Assembly (NCBI GenBank): GCA_022836615.1
Contig: MU405396.1
Span: 1-63,654 of the forward strand
Direction of reading: 5' to 3'
DNA from: Annulohypoxylon bovei var. microspora
Lineage: Eukaryota > Ascomycota > Sordariomycetes > Xylariales > Hypoxylaceae
Length of the DNA: 63,654 nucleotides
Shown here: piece after piece, positions 21,364 to 33,853 of the stretch
Numbering within the stretch: the first letter of the stretch is position 1
How the letters are laid out: each line of letters starts with the position of its first letter
Notes under the pieces: generated by a model
Database searches by the model: none
What the model saw: only the letters and a program-made list of their open reading frames with translations
What the model was told of the DNA's origin: nothing
Translations under genes and position numbers: made by a program

Positions 21364-23799
21364 ATGGCTTCCTCACTGCGACTAACTATCGAGGATGGTC
21401 ATTTCAAAGACGCGAATGGGAGACATGTCTTATTAAGGGGCATCAACGTCGCAGGTGACGCTAAACTTCCTAGTCAGCCCGACGTGCCTTCGCATATCGC
21501 CCAAGACTTCTTCGATGGTGACGATGTGAAATTCCATAATCGACCTTTTCGAAAAGAAGACGCGCACATACACTTCTCCCGATTGAAACGCTTCGGGTAT
21601 AATACCATTCGCTATGTCTTCACGTGGGAAGCCATTGAGGCTGCCGGGCCTGGGAGGTATGATGAGGTCTGGATTCAGCACACCATCGATGTATTGAGGA
21701 CGGCTAAAGACTATGGCTTTTATATATTCATGGATCCGCATCAGGATGTCGTATGTGCCTCCAATTGACCATACTGCAAGTACTGCGTACGTGGACATGC
21801 TAACTATGATAATTAACTAGTGGTCGCGGTACTGTGGTGGATCTGGAGCCCCTATGTGGACGATTTACGCTTGCGGACTGAATCCTCAGAGCTTCGCTGC
21901 CACCGAAGCCGCCATCGTACACAATACCTATCCCAATCCCGAGAATTTCCCAAAAATGATATGGTCTACCAACTATTACCGACTAGCTGCAGCGACAATA
22001 TTCACATTCTTCTTCGCCGGTCGAGATTTCGCTCCGAAGTGTACAATAGATGGTGTCAATATTCAGGACTATCTACAAGGGCATTTTATACGTGCTTGCG
22101 AGCATCTAGCGAAGCGCATACACGAAGCTGGAGGTATTGAAAATGATATCGTTTTTGGATGGGAGAGCATGAACGAGCCGGGTAGAGGGATGATTGGGCA
22201 CGTTGACTTGAGTGTCATCCCAAGCGAGCAACAACTCAAGAAGGGCACGTCTCCGACTCTATGGCAGGCCATCCTGACGGGGTCTGGGCGGGCATGCGAG
22301 GTTGATACATGGGATATGGGAGGTTTAGGTCCATATAAGGTTGGGCGTGTTTTAATAGACCCTCACGGCGAACAGGCATGGTTACCGGCAGATTATGATG
22401 AGTCCCGATATGGTTGGAAGCGAGATCCTGACTGGAAATTGGGAGAGTGTGTCTGGGCCCAACATGGAGTGTGGGATCCCTCCACAGACATGCTTTTACG
22501 GAAGAACTACTTCGAGAAACATCCGACCAGCGGCGATAAACTGGACTTCCACACCTTTACAAACACATACTTCATGGCGTTCTATCGCAAGTATCGGGAT
22601 GCTATTAGGGGTATTCACAAGGATGCGATTATGCTATGCCAACCGCCAACCCTAGAAGTACCCCCAAGCATCAAAGGCACCGAAGATGACGACCCGAGGA
22701 TGGTTTACGCTCCTCACTACTACGATGGCATCACGCTCATGACTAAGAAATGGAATCGGACATGGAATGTAGATGTTTTTGGCGTTCTCCGCGGTCGTTA
22801 CTGGCACCCGGCTTTCGCCATCAAAATCGGTGAGACGGCTATCCGAAACAGCTTCAAGGAACAACTAGCAGCTATGAGGAAGGAAGGTCAAGACTACATG
22901 GGAAACCATCCGTGCATCCTAACCGAATTTGGTATTCCATACGACATGGATGATAAGAATGCCTACAAGACGGGCGATTATTCAAGCCAATCCGCGGCTA
23001 TGGATGCAAATCACTTTGCCGTTGAGGGCGCATTGATGGAAGGGTACACCTTATGGCTATACTCAGCGACGGTAAGACCCACTGCATATTATTATTGATT
23101 TTATCTAGCCACTGACGTTATACCTAGAACGATCACCAGCGAGGTGACCAATGGAATGGCGAGGATTTGTCCATCTTTTCTATTGATGACCAGACTTTGC
23201 CAGTTTCGCCTATCCCACATACGCCTGACTTCAATCAGTCAACTTCTAGTCTCACCAAATCATTTACTACTAGGAAAGAAGTCGAGGACGAGACCTCGGT
23301 TACTCCTGGTAATTTAAAGCACGTTCTAACGAACCCTTCAATCGCGTCCACGCCGACAAGTCAAAACCCCGAATTGACTAACGCGCCTGGGTATCGCGCC
23401 GCGGAAGCTTACGTTCGCCCTGCGCCGATAACTACGAACGGACTAATCGTAGATTATACCTTTGACCTCAAGAATTGCGAGTTCATGATGGAAATTGAGG
23501 GAACTAAAGCCCAATCCGACGACTCCCCCACGATGGTGTTCCTACCAGAATATCATTTCCCCAAGGACCAATGCACAGTAGCTGTCAGCTCGGGCAAGTG
23601 GGAGATTAGCACGGACGACGAGGAACGCACATGGATCCAGAAGATCCGGTGGTGGCATGGTGAGGGTAAGCAGAGCCTCAAAGTGACTGGCTTAATACGG
23701 CCGCATAACACCTTAGCTGGCACGGCTGAGGAGGCTGGATACCTGCAACAATGTCAGGAATCATATGTGTCGAGCTTCAAAGATTGCGTTGTCATGTGA
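21364..23799 (+). CDS. EGH1: GH5 steryl-beta-glucosidase (EGCrP2/Egh1 type)
   Basis: Three exons, 21364-21750, 21821-23071 and 23128-23799, give 769 aa. Introns are 70 and 56 nt, with the first showing a CTAAC branch site. The N-terminus (DANGRHVLLRGINVAGDAK) is the signature of GH5 subfamily 12. The expected acid/base is E248 in ESMNEPGRG and the nucleophile E498 in LTEFGIPYD. MDPHQDVWSRYCGGSGAP lies across the first junction. Fungal members (Cryptococcus EGCrP2, yeast Egh1) hydrolyse ergosteryl-beta-glucoside or glucosylceramide in the cytosol or vacuole. There is no signal peptide. The C-terminal ~200 residues form a predicted beta domain (IRWWHGEGKQSLKVTGL). It is divergent from SKI3, and its leader can fold into alternative hairpins. 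Family assignment is firm; the exact lipid substrate is not. Confidence 0.9.
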
Positions 23800-25839
23800 T
23801 CGGCGTCACGGCTATGGAAGCATACGTATCCAATAAATTTTGGAATTTCTTGCGGCTTAGTTCCGCGATGCTGGTTGAACCCAGTACCTATTTATGTGGT
23901 TTAGGGGAATGATGATAGAGGTGTTTGGGGATTTTGGGTTGCACGACTTATACGTAATGTTAAGCATGTAAGACGAGGGATAATCTCGATCAAGACATAT
24001 TAGATTCGGACCCCTTCCTGCAAGGCACATCAGGTACCTAAGTCATCCATGTATTAAATCGGCCCCCAACGGCGAACCCCGAGGTATCTGAAACCGTAGT
24101 GATGATAGGCACGTGGATGGGATTTGCGAGAAAACTAGAGACGCAGGAGGTGTTTTATACATCGCCGAAGCCTTCATGACCTCCGATATATCCTAGTATT
24201 TTAAGTATGTAGTGGCTCAGCTGGATTTGAGCCTCATAGAGACTACTACCATGAGATCCTACGACCCAGAGTTGATACTTTCACGATGTGACCCGAAGGC
24301 TCCTTTCGAATTTAGTGGTCTTCGATAGTGGCCCCTTAGATGTTTTATAAAAATATTAAAAAACAAAAAGTCGCTTCGTCGAATTAGACGATATGGTTAA
24401 TATGATATTTAAAACAAGAAAACATATCTGTTAATCATCTTTGATATTATTCTAGGTAAGAAATAGTAGTGTTAGTAGGTAGGTACCTATGCGATAGCTT
24501 CCCAATGGCTACTTCTACCGAAGTCTCGGGATACTTGTCATGCCGATCTACCCACATTGGGGTTAAAGCCATGTCGCAGTCCTGCAGATGCGGGTGCTTC
24601 ACTCTAGGAGTGGACTAAATAGGAGAGAGAGTTGACGAATGCAATGCATCCAGCGCATCAAGCAAATAGGATGATGCGCGTCCCTCCTGTCTTCTCTCCT
24701 GATGGTTGCCAACTTGCAGAATTACTCGATTCCCATATGGTTTCTTGCGCATCTCCTTGCTCGTCTTCTTTAGCTTCTTGTTAGAAGAATGGATGATGAT
24801 GGTGTGTGATGGACTGATAATAAGCGTATTCCGTAATGATAAGATGAAAAACTCGTTCCGACATCTTGTATTTTAATTTCACAAATTTACAGAATTTGTT
24901 TTTCATCCCCTCATTATCAAGAAACGAGAAACATGAACATTGAAATAACCTTGAAGGAGATAGCGAGATGAGGAAGGGGATTGGATATCTGACGATTGAA
25001 ACCCCACAATTCATACATTGGACTGATTGATGGAAATTCAATTGAGTTTCTCGATTAAAATTTTATCTCGCCCCTTGTAACGGTTGTCTTGCTTCTTTCT
25101 GACCTCATCTCCAGGAATCTCGTTTTTTGGTTCGTCTACAAAGTAGTTTTCACGATATTTGTACTTGGCTGCTTGAGCTCACTAATATCTTATGTTACGG
25201 ATGTTATTGGAGATTTAAATTGATATTATTACAAGTCAGAAAACGAATATGTTGTACTTGGGTAGCATCGATTGTATCATCGGGATATGTACAATACATA
25301 CACCTGTATTGTGATTGGAGCTAACCCCGAATTGTCACAGTGATCCCCGCTCATCGTTACTTGTAAGCGCGTAGCCGCCGACCTCCCACGCTACTGTAGG
25401 AAGGTACAACGTGGAGTGAATGTTAGCGTAGGTAGAAGGTTTCCCCTGCGGAGCGGAGGCGACTAGTATTGGAACTGCCCCGACTTTGTACGTAGCCCCA
25501 TGTAGCCGTGTATCCCCTGCTGTCCATGTAGGACCACCGACGCAAAACTCAAAACAGCCCTTGACGCTTCCTTGGCTTCCAAGGGCAGCAAGGGTTAACA
25601 CCAAACAACTGATCTTCGTTTTTTTCCCAACGCTAACATACACATTAACACACTAACGCTAAAATAATCAACTTCATAACCTCCCACTTAATATCGCTCC
25701 CCGCTAGCACACGACGACGCTGAATACGACGAACGACGACAACGACAACGACGGTGACGAATACGATAGTATATCACATATCACGATTATAATCCGATAC
25801 TATAATATCAATATTCGTTAATTATCTACCTACCTAGCC
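23800..25839. other. Gene-free spacer upstream of the MAPKKK gene
   Basis: No supported gene. A GTAGGTAGGTACCTA microrepeat lies at about 24476-24490. Around 25710-25770 there is a CGACGA/ACGACA-rich simple tract. One frame at 25335-25643 on the minus strand has no ATG and no recognisable family. Confidence 0.55.
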
Positions 25840-26299
25840 ATGGTGCCCGCTGCTATCGCTGTCACTATTTCACCCAAATCGTGACTGGGGCCTCGCGCAG
25901 AATTCTTTCTTGTCTAGATATTCTGCCTTCCCGTTCATTCGAAAAACTACCTAGATACTCAACAAATGAATTGATTCATCGATTGGTATATTCTTCGACC
26001 GATTATTTATTTCGAAAACGAGTTCGGGAGGTCGGTGACCTTTTGACCGTCGACCGTATCCGCTCGTCTCGGCCGACACTCGAAGATCTTCTCGTATCGT
26101 GAAAGAAGCCCCATTGTTACAATCGCCCGCTATTTCTCTTGGTCTTGTTGTCGCTCATCGATCGACTACTCCCTTTGAACCTTCACAATCCAGACCATCT
26201 ACCAAAACCTCGATCATAACCGCACGTGGCGATCTCGATACGAACTTGGCTGTTCGTTCGCAGCCGTACGTCCAGCTAAATCGATCCATGTCGTGCTAA
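25840..26299 (+). promoter_or_regulatory. Three short uORFs in the probable leader of the MAPKKK gene
   Basis: All ATGs found between 25840 and the main start (26319) open very short frames. They are 25840-25884 (14 codons then TGA, with ideal context GCCATGG), 25966-25974 (ATG AAT TGA) and 26288-26299 (ATG TCG TGC TAA). The last one stops only 19 bases before the main ATG, leaving little room for re-initiation. They matter only if the transcript starts upstream of them, which is not known from sequence. Confidence 0.45.
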
Positions 26300-26318
26300 C
26301 CCGTCTTCTATACCCGTC

Positions 26319-29300
26319 ATGTATTCCAATACCCAACAAAATCAGGCACGACCGTTCCAGGTCCCGCCGCCTCCGCCCATGTCACCACCCGTCGCTGGTC
26401 AGCCTGGGCAACTTAATAATATGTTAAATATCCCACCTCCGCCACCTAGGTACCCGGGTGCCCCTTCAGCAACCGGAGGCGTCGTGCTGCCTCCGCCGCC
26501 TGGCCCTCCGCCAAATAGCGCTTTAGGTCCGCAGCCTCCATGGCAAGGCAACTGGGGTCGTACATACAATGGGCAGCCCAGTTTTTCGATCCCGCCTCCG
26601 CCTGCCGGTGGTCCTGTTCCAGCATATAATCCAAAACTTCATTCCCAAGCTTCGAATGGAACTCTTTCCATCCCTCCACCCCCTCCGCCGGCCGAGCTCA
26701 TGTCGGGCACGTACAGACCCGGAAATGATGCAAACGAAGCGATGGTATCTGCAACGTATATACCGGGAGGTGACACCTACGGAGAGGGTGTTGGCATACC
26801 TGGTTTCTTCCCAGATGATTCGGCAATGCAGTCGACGGCTACAACTCAAAGCTGGGGGCCCTCTAGCCAGACGAGTAGTGTAAATACCATGAGCTCCATG
26901 AATACTTTGTCAATGGACGATGGCAATCGTGGGTTGCTATATGCCAATGCGTTTAATAACCGAATGTTGTCGACAAATTCGAACTCCACCAATGTTCACT
27001 CCGAAATTCCTCCCGAACTAGCAGCCAAGTGGCCTTCAGATCATGTACTACTATGGCTAGCTGCGAACCACTTCTCTAAAGAATGGCAAGAGACGTTTAA
27101 GAACCTCAACATTCATGGAGCGCAATTCCTCGAGCTTGGAAGTCAAAAGGGTGGCCGTGGAAATTTCGGCATGATGCATCAACTCGTCTACCCGCGATTA
27201 GCGCAGGAGTGTGTGAACAATAATACTAGCTGGGATCAGCCCCGAGAAAGGGAAGAAGGGAAGCGAATGCGCCGTCTTATACGAAGTATAGTTACTGGGA
27301 AACCAGTCGACAGCGCAAAATCACTACCATCTCACGCCAGTAAGGAGTCTCTCGCTAGCGCTCACGCACAGAGCGCCGGTACGGACGCGGAGTCTCCCAA
27401 TACTCCTATCAAATTTGGTTCCAGCATCAGGGGTTTTTCCCAATCACGATCTACGACCATGCCAACTCTCAATAGCACGATGAGCTCAGATTCCAACCAT
27501 CGTGCCATGCTGAAGAATATTGATATTGAAAGCAGTCGTAAAATAAGCCCGAGTCTAAGTGAACATGGGGATGGAAACTATCGAGCTGCATTGCGAAGTG
27601 ACAGCCCTGGGTCCAGCCCGAAACTATCAACCGCATTCCTACCTCAACCCCAGCCTTCTTCAGGAAGCCTATCACCCTCTAGCAGATTTCATCATAAATC
27701 CAGGAATAGCACCGACTCCGTTTCCTCGAACGCGGCAATATACGGATCTGGCGTCCCGCCTGAAGCCGGCCAGCTTCTCCGGAATGGCATGAGCGGGATC
27801 GGGGATATGATTCATGCTAGTCGCAGCGATCGACGGTACAACACTGATGGAAAGCATGCTGAGAATGATAATAGGCCTGGTTCGGCCGAGCCATCTTCTG
27901 CAAGAGATAATAAGAGTTTCCTAAGCTTTTTGAAGAGAAAAAACAAGCAGAAGGATGATGGCTCGTTCCCTTCCCCTGATGATGCAGATTCGCCTACGAG
28001 TCCCAATCTGCTGAGACCTCGGTTTGGAACTCCCCCTCCAGAGGCCGTTCAAGACTCAGCCCCAACTTTCAGACGTAATAAAAATGGACCTCGAGTCTTT
28101 ATCCTCGTCACACAGGACGGATGGCATTATCGACTGTGCGACGTCACCGGATGCGATACGGCCGCCGATCTACGCTCTAACATCTGTATGAATCTAGGGC
28201 TCTCTGATCCGAGAGGGTTTGAGATATTTTTAACTGAGTTAGGACGGGACACGCACGACGAAGCGTTAGAAGATCAGAGCTTGTGGATTCATAAGCGCGA
28301 CAAGGGCGATGCTCATGGTACTCTAAAATTCTTCATTAGGATCGGCATACCCAACAATGGCGGTCTTGCCCATCCGGCGGCACTGTCACCGGGTTATCTA
28401 GCCCCTAGCTCTAACATAAACGAGGATGCTTATGCTCACCTCAATGGTCGTACCAGATCAAGCTCGTCGCCTCCCACTTCGAGAACCAATACGATTTCAG
28501 CCGGTTCACCGCCAAATGATGCCGAGTTAGCTGCCAAGGCCAGCGAGTATCGAGCCGAAGTGGAAAAGCAACAGGCAGCATATCTTGCTAAACGAAGGCA
28601 AGCCCTTAAAGAATCCTCTCCCCATGAAATATCTCCCCAAACTGGAATTGTTGGTAGGAATGTGGATTTCGACCATCCGCGCGTCTCGCCATTTGAGGAA
28701 AAGAAGCCGGATATCCTCTTCCCACAGAGGAAAGCACCCGCGCCGCCAGTCGTTGAAACTGCCACCCTAATCAAGGCAAATTCGCTGAGTAAGAAGACGG
28801 GCCACAGTATGCGGCTATCTCAAGGTAGTATGGATGGATTCCCTAGCCCCCGACGGCCGTCCACTTCGACAAGTGCGGCGAACCAGAGTACATATCAGAA
28901 CCGACCCGGTGGGCCCCCTTCTCCGCCGGCAGGATCGGCTCTTGGCGCTTTGGTGAATATGGGAAGTGCCTGGGGTCGACTAGGTCGGCCATCAACCGCA
29001 GCACCACAACAACGGTCGGTATCACCCAGAAATACGTCGGCACCTGCGCCTGTCCCTGCACCCGCAGCGGAAATAGTGGAACAGAAAGGTAAGGGAGCAA
29101 TGGCAAGCGTTGATTTTGGCATGACAGCCTCGGGACGTTCTCGGTCAAGGTCTGGTTCACCCGGTTCCCTAACCTGGGGCCGTGGTGATATACCATTCGT
29201 TGTTCCAGACTACTCTCCCGGTGGCACCCCACCCCTTGGGAACCGGATCAAACCACAGCTAGAGCCGATTACTAAAATGCGTGAAATAGCACAACGAGCG

Positions 29301-31332
29301 CCCTCTCCCGGTGATCTTAGCCCGAGCACAGCGCACCCCGCTCCAGGAGCCACCGCCAGGCAAGGAAATTCTACAGGCCCCCCCCGCCGAAAATCCTACG
29401 GACCCGATGTGGACTTCACCGAAACGGATGTGCAATTTTCCAAGCCAGCAGCGTCTGCTAATCCATCGAACGAAGAGTCCGGCGACGATTCAGACGATGG
29501 CCTATTTGCTATTCCGATGAGGGGGAGACAGCCGTCAAAGAAGGCGGTACGTAAACAGCCGAGTCGTAACGAGACAAGTGTACTCGATAGCGACTCGGAA
29601 TCTAGTGATAGCAAGAAGCCGAACTTGAGGGTTAAGACTTCGAGGTCTAAGAAGGGTCTGTCGGTGACGTTTAATGCTTCTCCTGGCTCGTCCAATACGC
29701 CTGACTTAGAGGACGACGATGGAAGTATCCGTAGCGGGCGGGACTCTCACCGCCGCACGCCAGGAACCCCGGGTTCTGATCAATGGCAGTCTGACGATAG
29801 CAAACTCAACCGCCGGAAGTCGTTTGTCGACCGTGGTGTGTGGGCCAATCGTCCACCTCCCGAGGCTTTGCTCAGCAACCTTGACGCCTTCTTCCCGGAG
29901 CTCGATCTAGATCAGCCTGTGCTTGATGAAAATGAGTTGCCCGTATCGCCCATAAACGAGCAAGAGGAGCATCCAGTTGGGCATAGTAAAACTCACGCGT
30001 CTGCCTTGAATATTGAACCACTCACGCCTGCTGCTGGGACTGGTACTACGAGATCGTATAATGAGAGTGACACGCTCGGCTCCGACGAATCTACTCTTAA
30101 GGCGCTTGAGCGTCCCCCATCCATTGCTTCGGTTGCGACACGAAACATGCAGCGCTCTAGCGGTCTTGGCCGTATGAAGTCCATCCGCGAGGTAGCGCGT
30201 GGTGCTCATGAAGCGAACAAGCGATTCACCACAACCACGGCTAGTGGCGGGGCTGGGGCGTCATCAATGATCCAGCGCCGCAAGAGCACGAAAATGTTTG
30301 GTGCTAACGTTGTTCAAATTCGCCCTGAACGTGGGTCAATGATTGTACCACAAATTCCACAAGATGTTCTCCCGAAGCGGCAAACTACTTTCCGATGGTT
30401 CAAGGGTGAGCTCATCGGTAAGGGTACATACGGGCGTGTATACTTGGGTATGAATGCTACAACGGGTGAATTCTTAGCCGTCAAGGAAGTTGAGGTCAAT
30501 CCCAAAGCTGCGGCTGGAGACAAAAACAAGATGAAGGAGCTTCTTAAGGCCTTAGACCAGGAAATCGACACAATGCAGAATCTAGACCACGTCAATATTG
30601 TGCAATATCTCGGCTGCGAGAGAAAAGAGACAAGCATTAGCATCTTCTTAGAGTACATTTCTGGTGGTAGCATCGGGTCTTGTTTACGCAAGCATGGAAA
30701 ATTTGAGGAGCCGGTAGTTAGCTCGTTGACAAGGCAGACGCTTTCGGGTCTAGCGTATCTCCATCGCGAAGGCATTCTGCATCGAGATCTCAAAGCCGAC
30801 AATATCTTGTTAGATGTGGATGGCACGTGCAAGATCTCTGACTTCGGTATCAGCAAGAAGACCGACAACATCTACGGCAATGATAAGACCAACTCGATGC
30901 AGGGTTCGGTGTTCTGGATGGCGCCGGAAGTGATCCGGTCTCAGGGCGAAGGGTACAGTGCAAAGGTCGACATCTGGAGTTTAGGATGTGTGGTCCTAGA
31001 GATGTTCGCAGGCAGGAGACCCTGGAGCAAAGAAGAGGCCGTCGGCGCAATCTACAAGATCGCGAACGGGGAGACGCCGCCGATCGCGGACGACGTGCGC
31101 GACACCATCAGTCCCTATGCTCTAGGGTTCATGCTTGACTGCTTTACTGTGTATGTGGTTCCTTTCTGTGTGTTATTAATGTATGTGTTTGTACTAACAA
31201 GAACATAGTGATCCCAGGGATCGTCCGACGGCCGAGCGTTTGCTAAGGGCGCACGAGTTCTGCGAGCTCGACGCGGATTACAACTTTTTCGACACGGACC
31301 TTTATGCCAAGATTAGAGGCACATTCCAGTAG
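26319..31332 (+). CDS. BCK1: MAP kinase kinase kinase of the cell-wall-integrity pathway (Bck1 type)
   Basis: Two exons, 26319-31150 and 31209-31332, give 1651 aa. The 58-nt intron (GTATGT...TAG) interrupts CFTVDPRDRPTAERLL, a stretch typical of the kinase C-lobe. Domains in order: a proline-rich N-terminus with PPPPP runs (1-130); a SAM-like helical region (about 230-295, LAAKWPSDHVLLWLAANHF); a Ras-association-like region (about 590-670, RVFILVTQDGWHYRLCDV); a long disordered Ser/Pro part; and a protein kinase domain (about 1360-1635) with GKGTYGRVYLG, ATP lysine K1389, HRDLKADN with D1490 and DFG with D1508. Bck1 is activated by Pkc1 and phosphorylates Mkk1/2, leading to Slt2/Mps1. The SAM/RA layout and length match fungal Bck1/Mik1 rather than Ste11 or Ssk2. 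Three uORFs precede it. Confidence 0.92.
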
Positions 31333-32362
31333 AATATGCCGCTCAGGAGGATAGGTAGATGAAAAGATAAGAGAGGCCTGGATAGCCGGTTCGAGTCCTT
31401 GGATCTGAGTAGGACTATTTATTATTGCACGAAGGGAAGAAGCAAGATGATGTACTTCAGTGTTACAGGCTAGGATCCCTGAGGATTAATGAATGGGCTA
31501 TCGGTACCGCAGCGTTGTGTCTCGATATCCCGCTTAGATAAAGTTGTTCGTGCGATGATCACTGGGCGGTCTTAGAGGCGTCCCAGCGCATAAGCTCGAG
31601 GCGAAAAAAAAGTATCATACGGCTCAGCTGGAGAGCACGGTTGGACAAAGCATCCGACTTACCACCTAGATAGGAGTACACCGTTCACCGCGTATGACCT
31701 TGCGAAGAAGTAGGGGGCGCTTATACAGCAGCTTGTACGTCATATATTCATTCCCTCCACCACGATTCAGCACGGCGTTTACGAGAGGGTGGGTTACATT
31801 ATGTTACATACTATAGAAGGAACGGGGCTAGGGTACGGCGCGTGGTTTGTTGTATATGCGATGGATACAGTTGTTTAAATGAGAGCGTGCTTGGATAGAC
31901 TACCTACCTAGGTAGCTTATAAGCGAATGATAGGGGCATTTGAGATTGAGATTGCCTTGACTTGACTTGGGTTCGCGTGAGTGAGTGTGGATGTAGATGT
32001 GTCTGAGTATGACGTTGACAATAGTGACGGTGTAAGGATGCAGGTATGCTTAGCTAAGCAGTTCGGCCGTCTTACATAGCTTCAGGGAAAGGGGGTGGTC
32101 TTTTCATCCCTATCATTAGGCCGTTACAGTATTTCATCTAATAGTAAAAAGTCTAATCAATGCATACCTAGTCTTCAACACATTTCAACAATATTAACAA
32201 TTCACATATTTCTCTTTGATTCTAACCATTGCTCTATCTGCTCGACCCCTTTTCTGACCACGTTATAGATGTAGCAATTTGCTAATATTGTTTGCATGAA
32301 GAAGAGAAATGCTAGAGTAAAGATGAAAGGCCGTCTTCAAATAGGGCTATAAACTGTACCCT
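31333..32362. other. Gene-free spacer
   Basis: Contains the 3' flank of the MAPKKK gene. A CTACCTACCTAGGTAG palindromic microrepeat lies at 31900-31915. No supported gene or RNA. Confidence 0.55.
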
Positions 32363-32767
32363 TCATTGATAGTCTTTTGAGGTTATTAATTTGTTTCGAT
32401 GGTGTCGAGGGGCATTTTTCTCCTGATGATCGGTCTGCCCCTGCATTCCCGCTCCCGGTTCTTTGTCGGAGACAGTGATCACTCCGTGTTCCCTTTTCAA
32501 TGGGTCTAACTGAATGTAATATTTTTCGCGATCTTCCTCATCCATCTTGTCGCTAACTAGCTTGTCGGAATCGGAGTATTTCAGTATAAATTCTCGTCGC
32601 ACTTTACGGACACTATTCGCGATTGACCGCGCGCCGAGCTCCGGGTTGTACGATCTCTTAGCTATATCCTTGCATACTTCGCCCTCTTCTATTATAACGC
32701 AGCAGGATGAAGGTGAAAGTCTCTCGTGGAATGGGTTTAACGACGAAGCCGAAGCGGTTTGAATATT
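32363..32767 (-). pseudogene. Relic of a Clp-type AAA+ ATPase (C-terminal part only)
   Basis: One frame stays open for 134 codons without a start ATG at its upstream edge, where a TAA sits at 32770-32768. It contains CVIIEEGEVCKDIAKRSYNP, ELGARSIANSVRKVRREFI and then LVSDKMDEEDREKYYI. The first two blocks resemble the small C-terminal subdomain of ClpA/ClpB-type proteins, where YDPxxGARPL carries the sensor-2 arginine. The ATP-binding parts are absent upstream, so this is a truncated remnant or a terminal exon whose body has been lost. Identification is by motif pattern only. Confidence 0.5.
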
Positions 32768-33853
32768 TTAGAGCTATGAAGAAGGCTAATCGTTCTTAGA
32801 CTAGAGATATTTGGTTAATTCTTAGTATAGACTGTCCTAAGTCAGAAGATGTTGATAGGTAGATTACTACGAATCTCGTCAATTCTCTATCAACATAGAT
32901 TCGATACCATACTAAAAATAGGTAGGTACCTATCCAATATACTTTGATTTATAAATCATTTTGACTAGATATAAAATTAACGGCCGTCATTAACTAGAAC
33001 TTTCGCCGAGCTTAAAAATATTTTGATGCCACAACCCCGGGCGCGGCGTCGGCAAAGACGAGGACCGGGGTAGGACGTCATATTTGTCAGCGAGAAATCG
33101 GAAATCTCGCGGGGCGAGATCTCAAGCAACAGGGATATGGGTGATTGTGGTCAGATAAATCTTAGTAACACAGTACAAACGACTGTTCTCGCTATCTTGT
33201 AAGCCAATCACGTTAGACAATACATGTGTTTAACATGCAGGCAAGTAGCACAGTCGGATTCCTGGGAGGAATTTCTATTGGTTGTTTGTTCTTACGTCGG
33301 GCTTAATTCTCTGTATACCGGAGGTAACTTCAAGTCTTGAAGCAATGCTGGCCAATCGATGATTTGAGTTCGTCCAAATAAGGAAGTCTTAAATCCGGAA
33401 TCCTTGCTGTCCTACGACGCGAGATCCGCTTCTTGGTAATTGTCGAACTTAACTAGACTAAATACAGCTTAGTCGACTTTGACTCGCTGCAAGTAATACC
33501 CGTTCAAGAGATTCAATACGTCTCGGACGACTCCGAAAGTGCTTCAGTAACAAGTTGTATTGATGGCGAATAGAAGTATTTATATGAAGAATAGTCCAAG
33601 ACTATGATGTGATGTTACTCTGATATATAAATATATCCTGATCATTGCCCTAAATTTTCGAGTTCAGAGTTCAGTTTTAGGCCTTTAGCATACAATTTGT
33701 TTCACACCATCTTATTGAAGTCTACCTAAGAAACCATTTATCTAGTTTTATAAAATATCTTTTCTATACACCGGGATCTATACGTACCTATATAAAGACA
33801 CAGTACCAGGAAAGCTATTTACACTTGATCTTCTTATATTGTCACCTAGCACG
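32768..33853. other. Gene-free spacer
   Basis: AT-rich around 32800-33000 and 33600-33800, with an ATAGGTAGGTACCTAT microrepeat at about 32920-32935. No supported gene. It serves as the upstream region of the MDR gene. Confidence 0.55.
33789..33797 (+). promoter_or_regulatory. Possible TATA box of the MDR gene
   Basis: TATATAAAG lies about 57 bases before the ATG at 33854, at a distance allowing a short leader. Based on sequence match alone. Confidence 0.35.

Noticed and set aside
25335..25643. Open frame of 102 codons on the minus strand
   Set aside because: No ATG, low-complexity composition and no family. Probably chance.
31380..31405. tRNA gene suggested by GGTTCGAGTCC
   Set aside because: No matching A box, acceptor stem or anticodon arm could be found upstream. 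It lies in the 3' flank of the MAPKKK gene.
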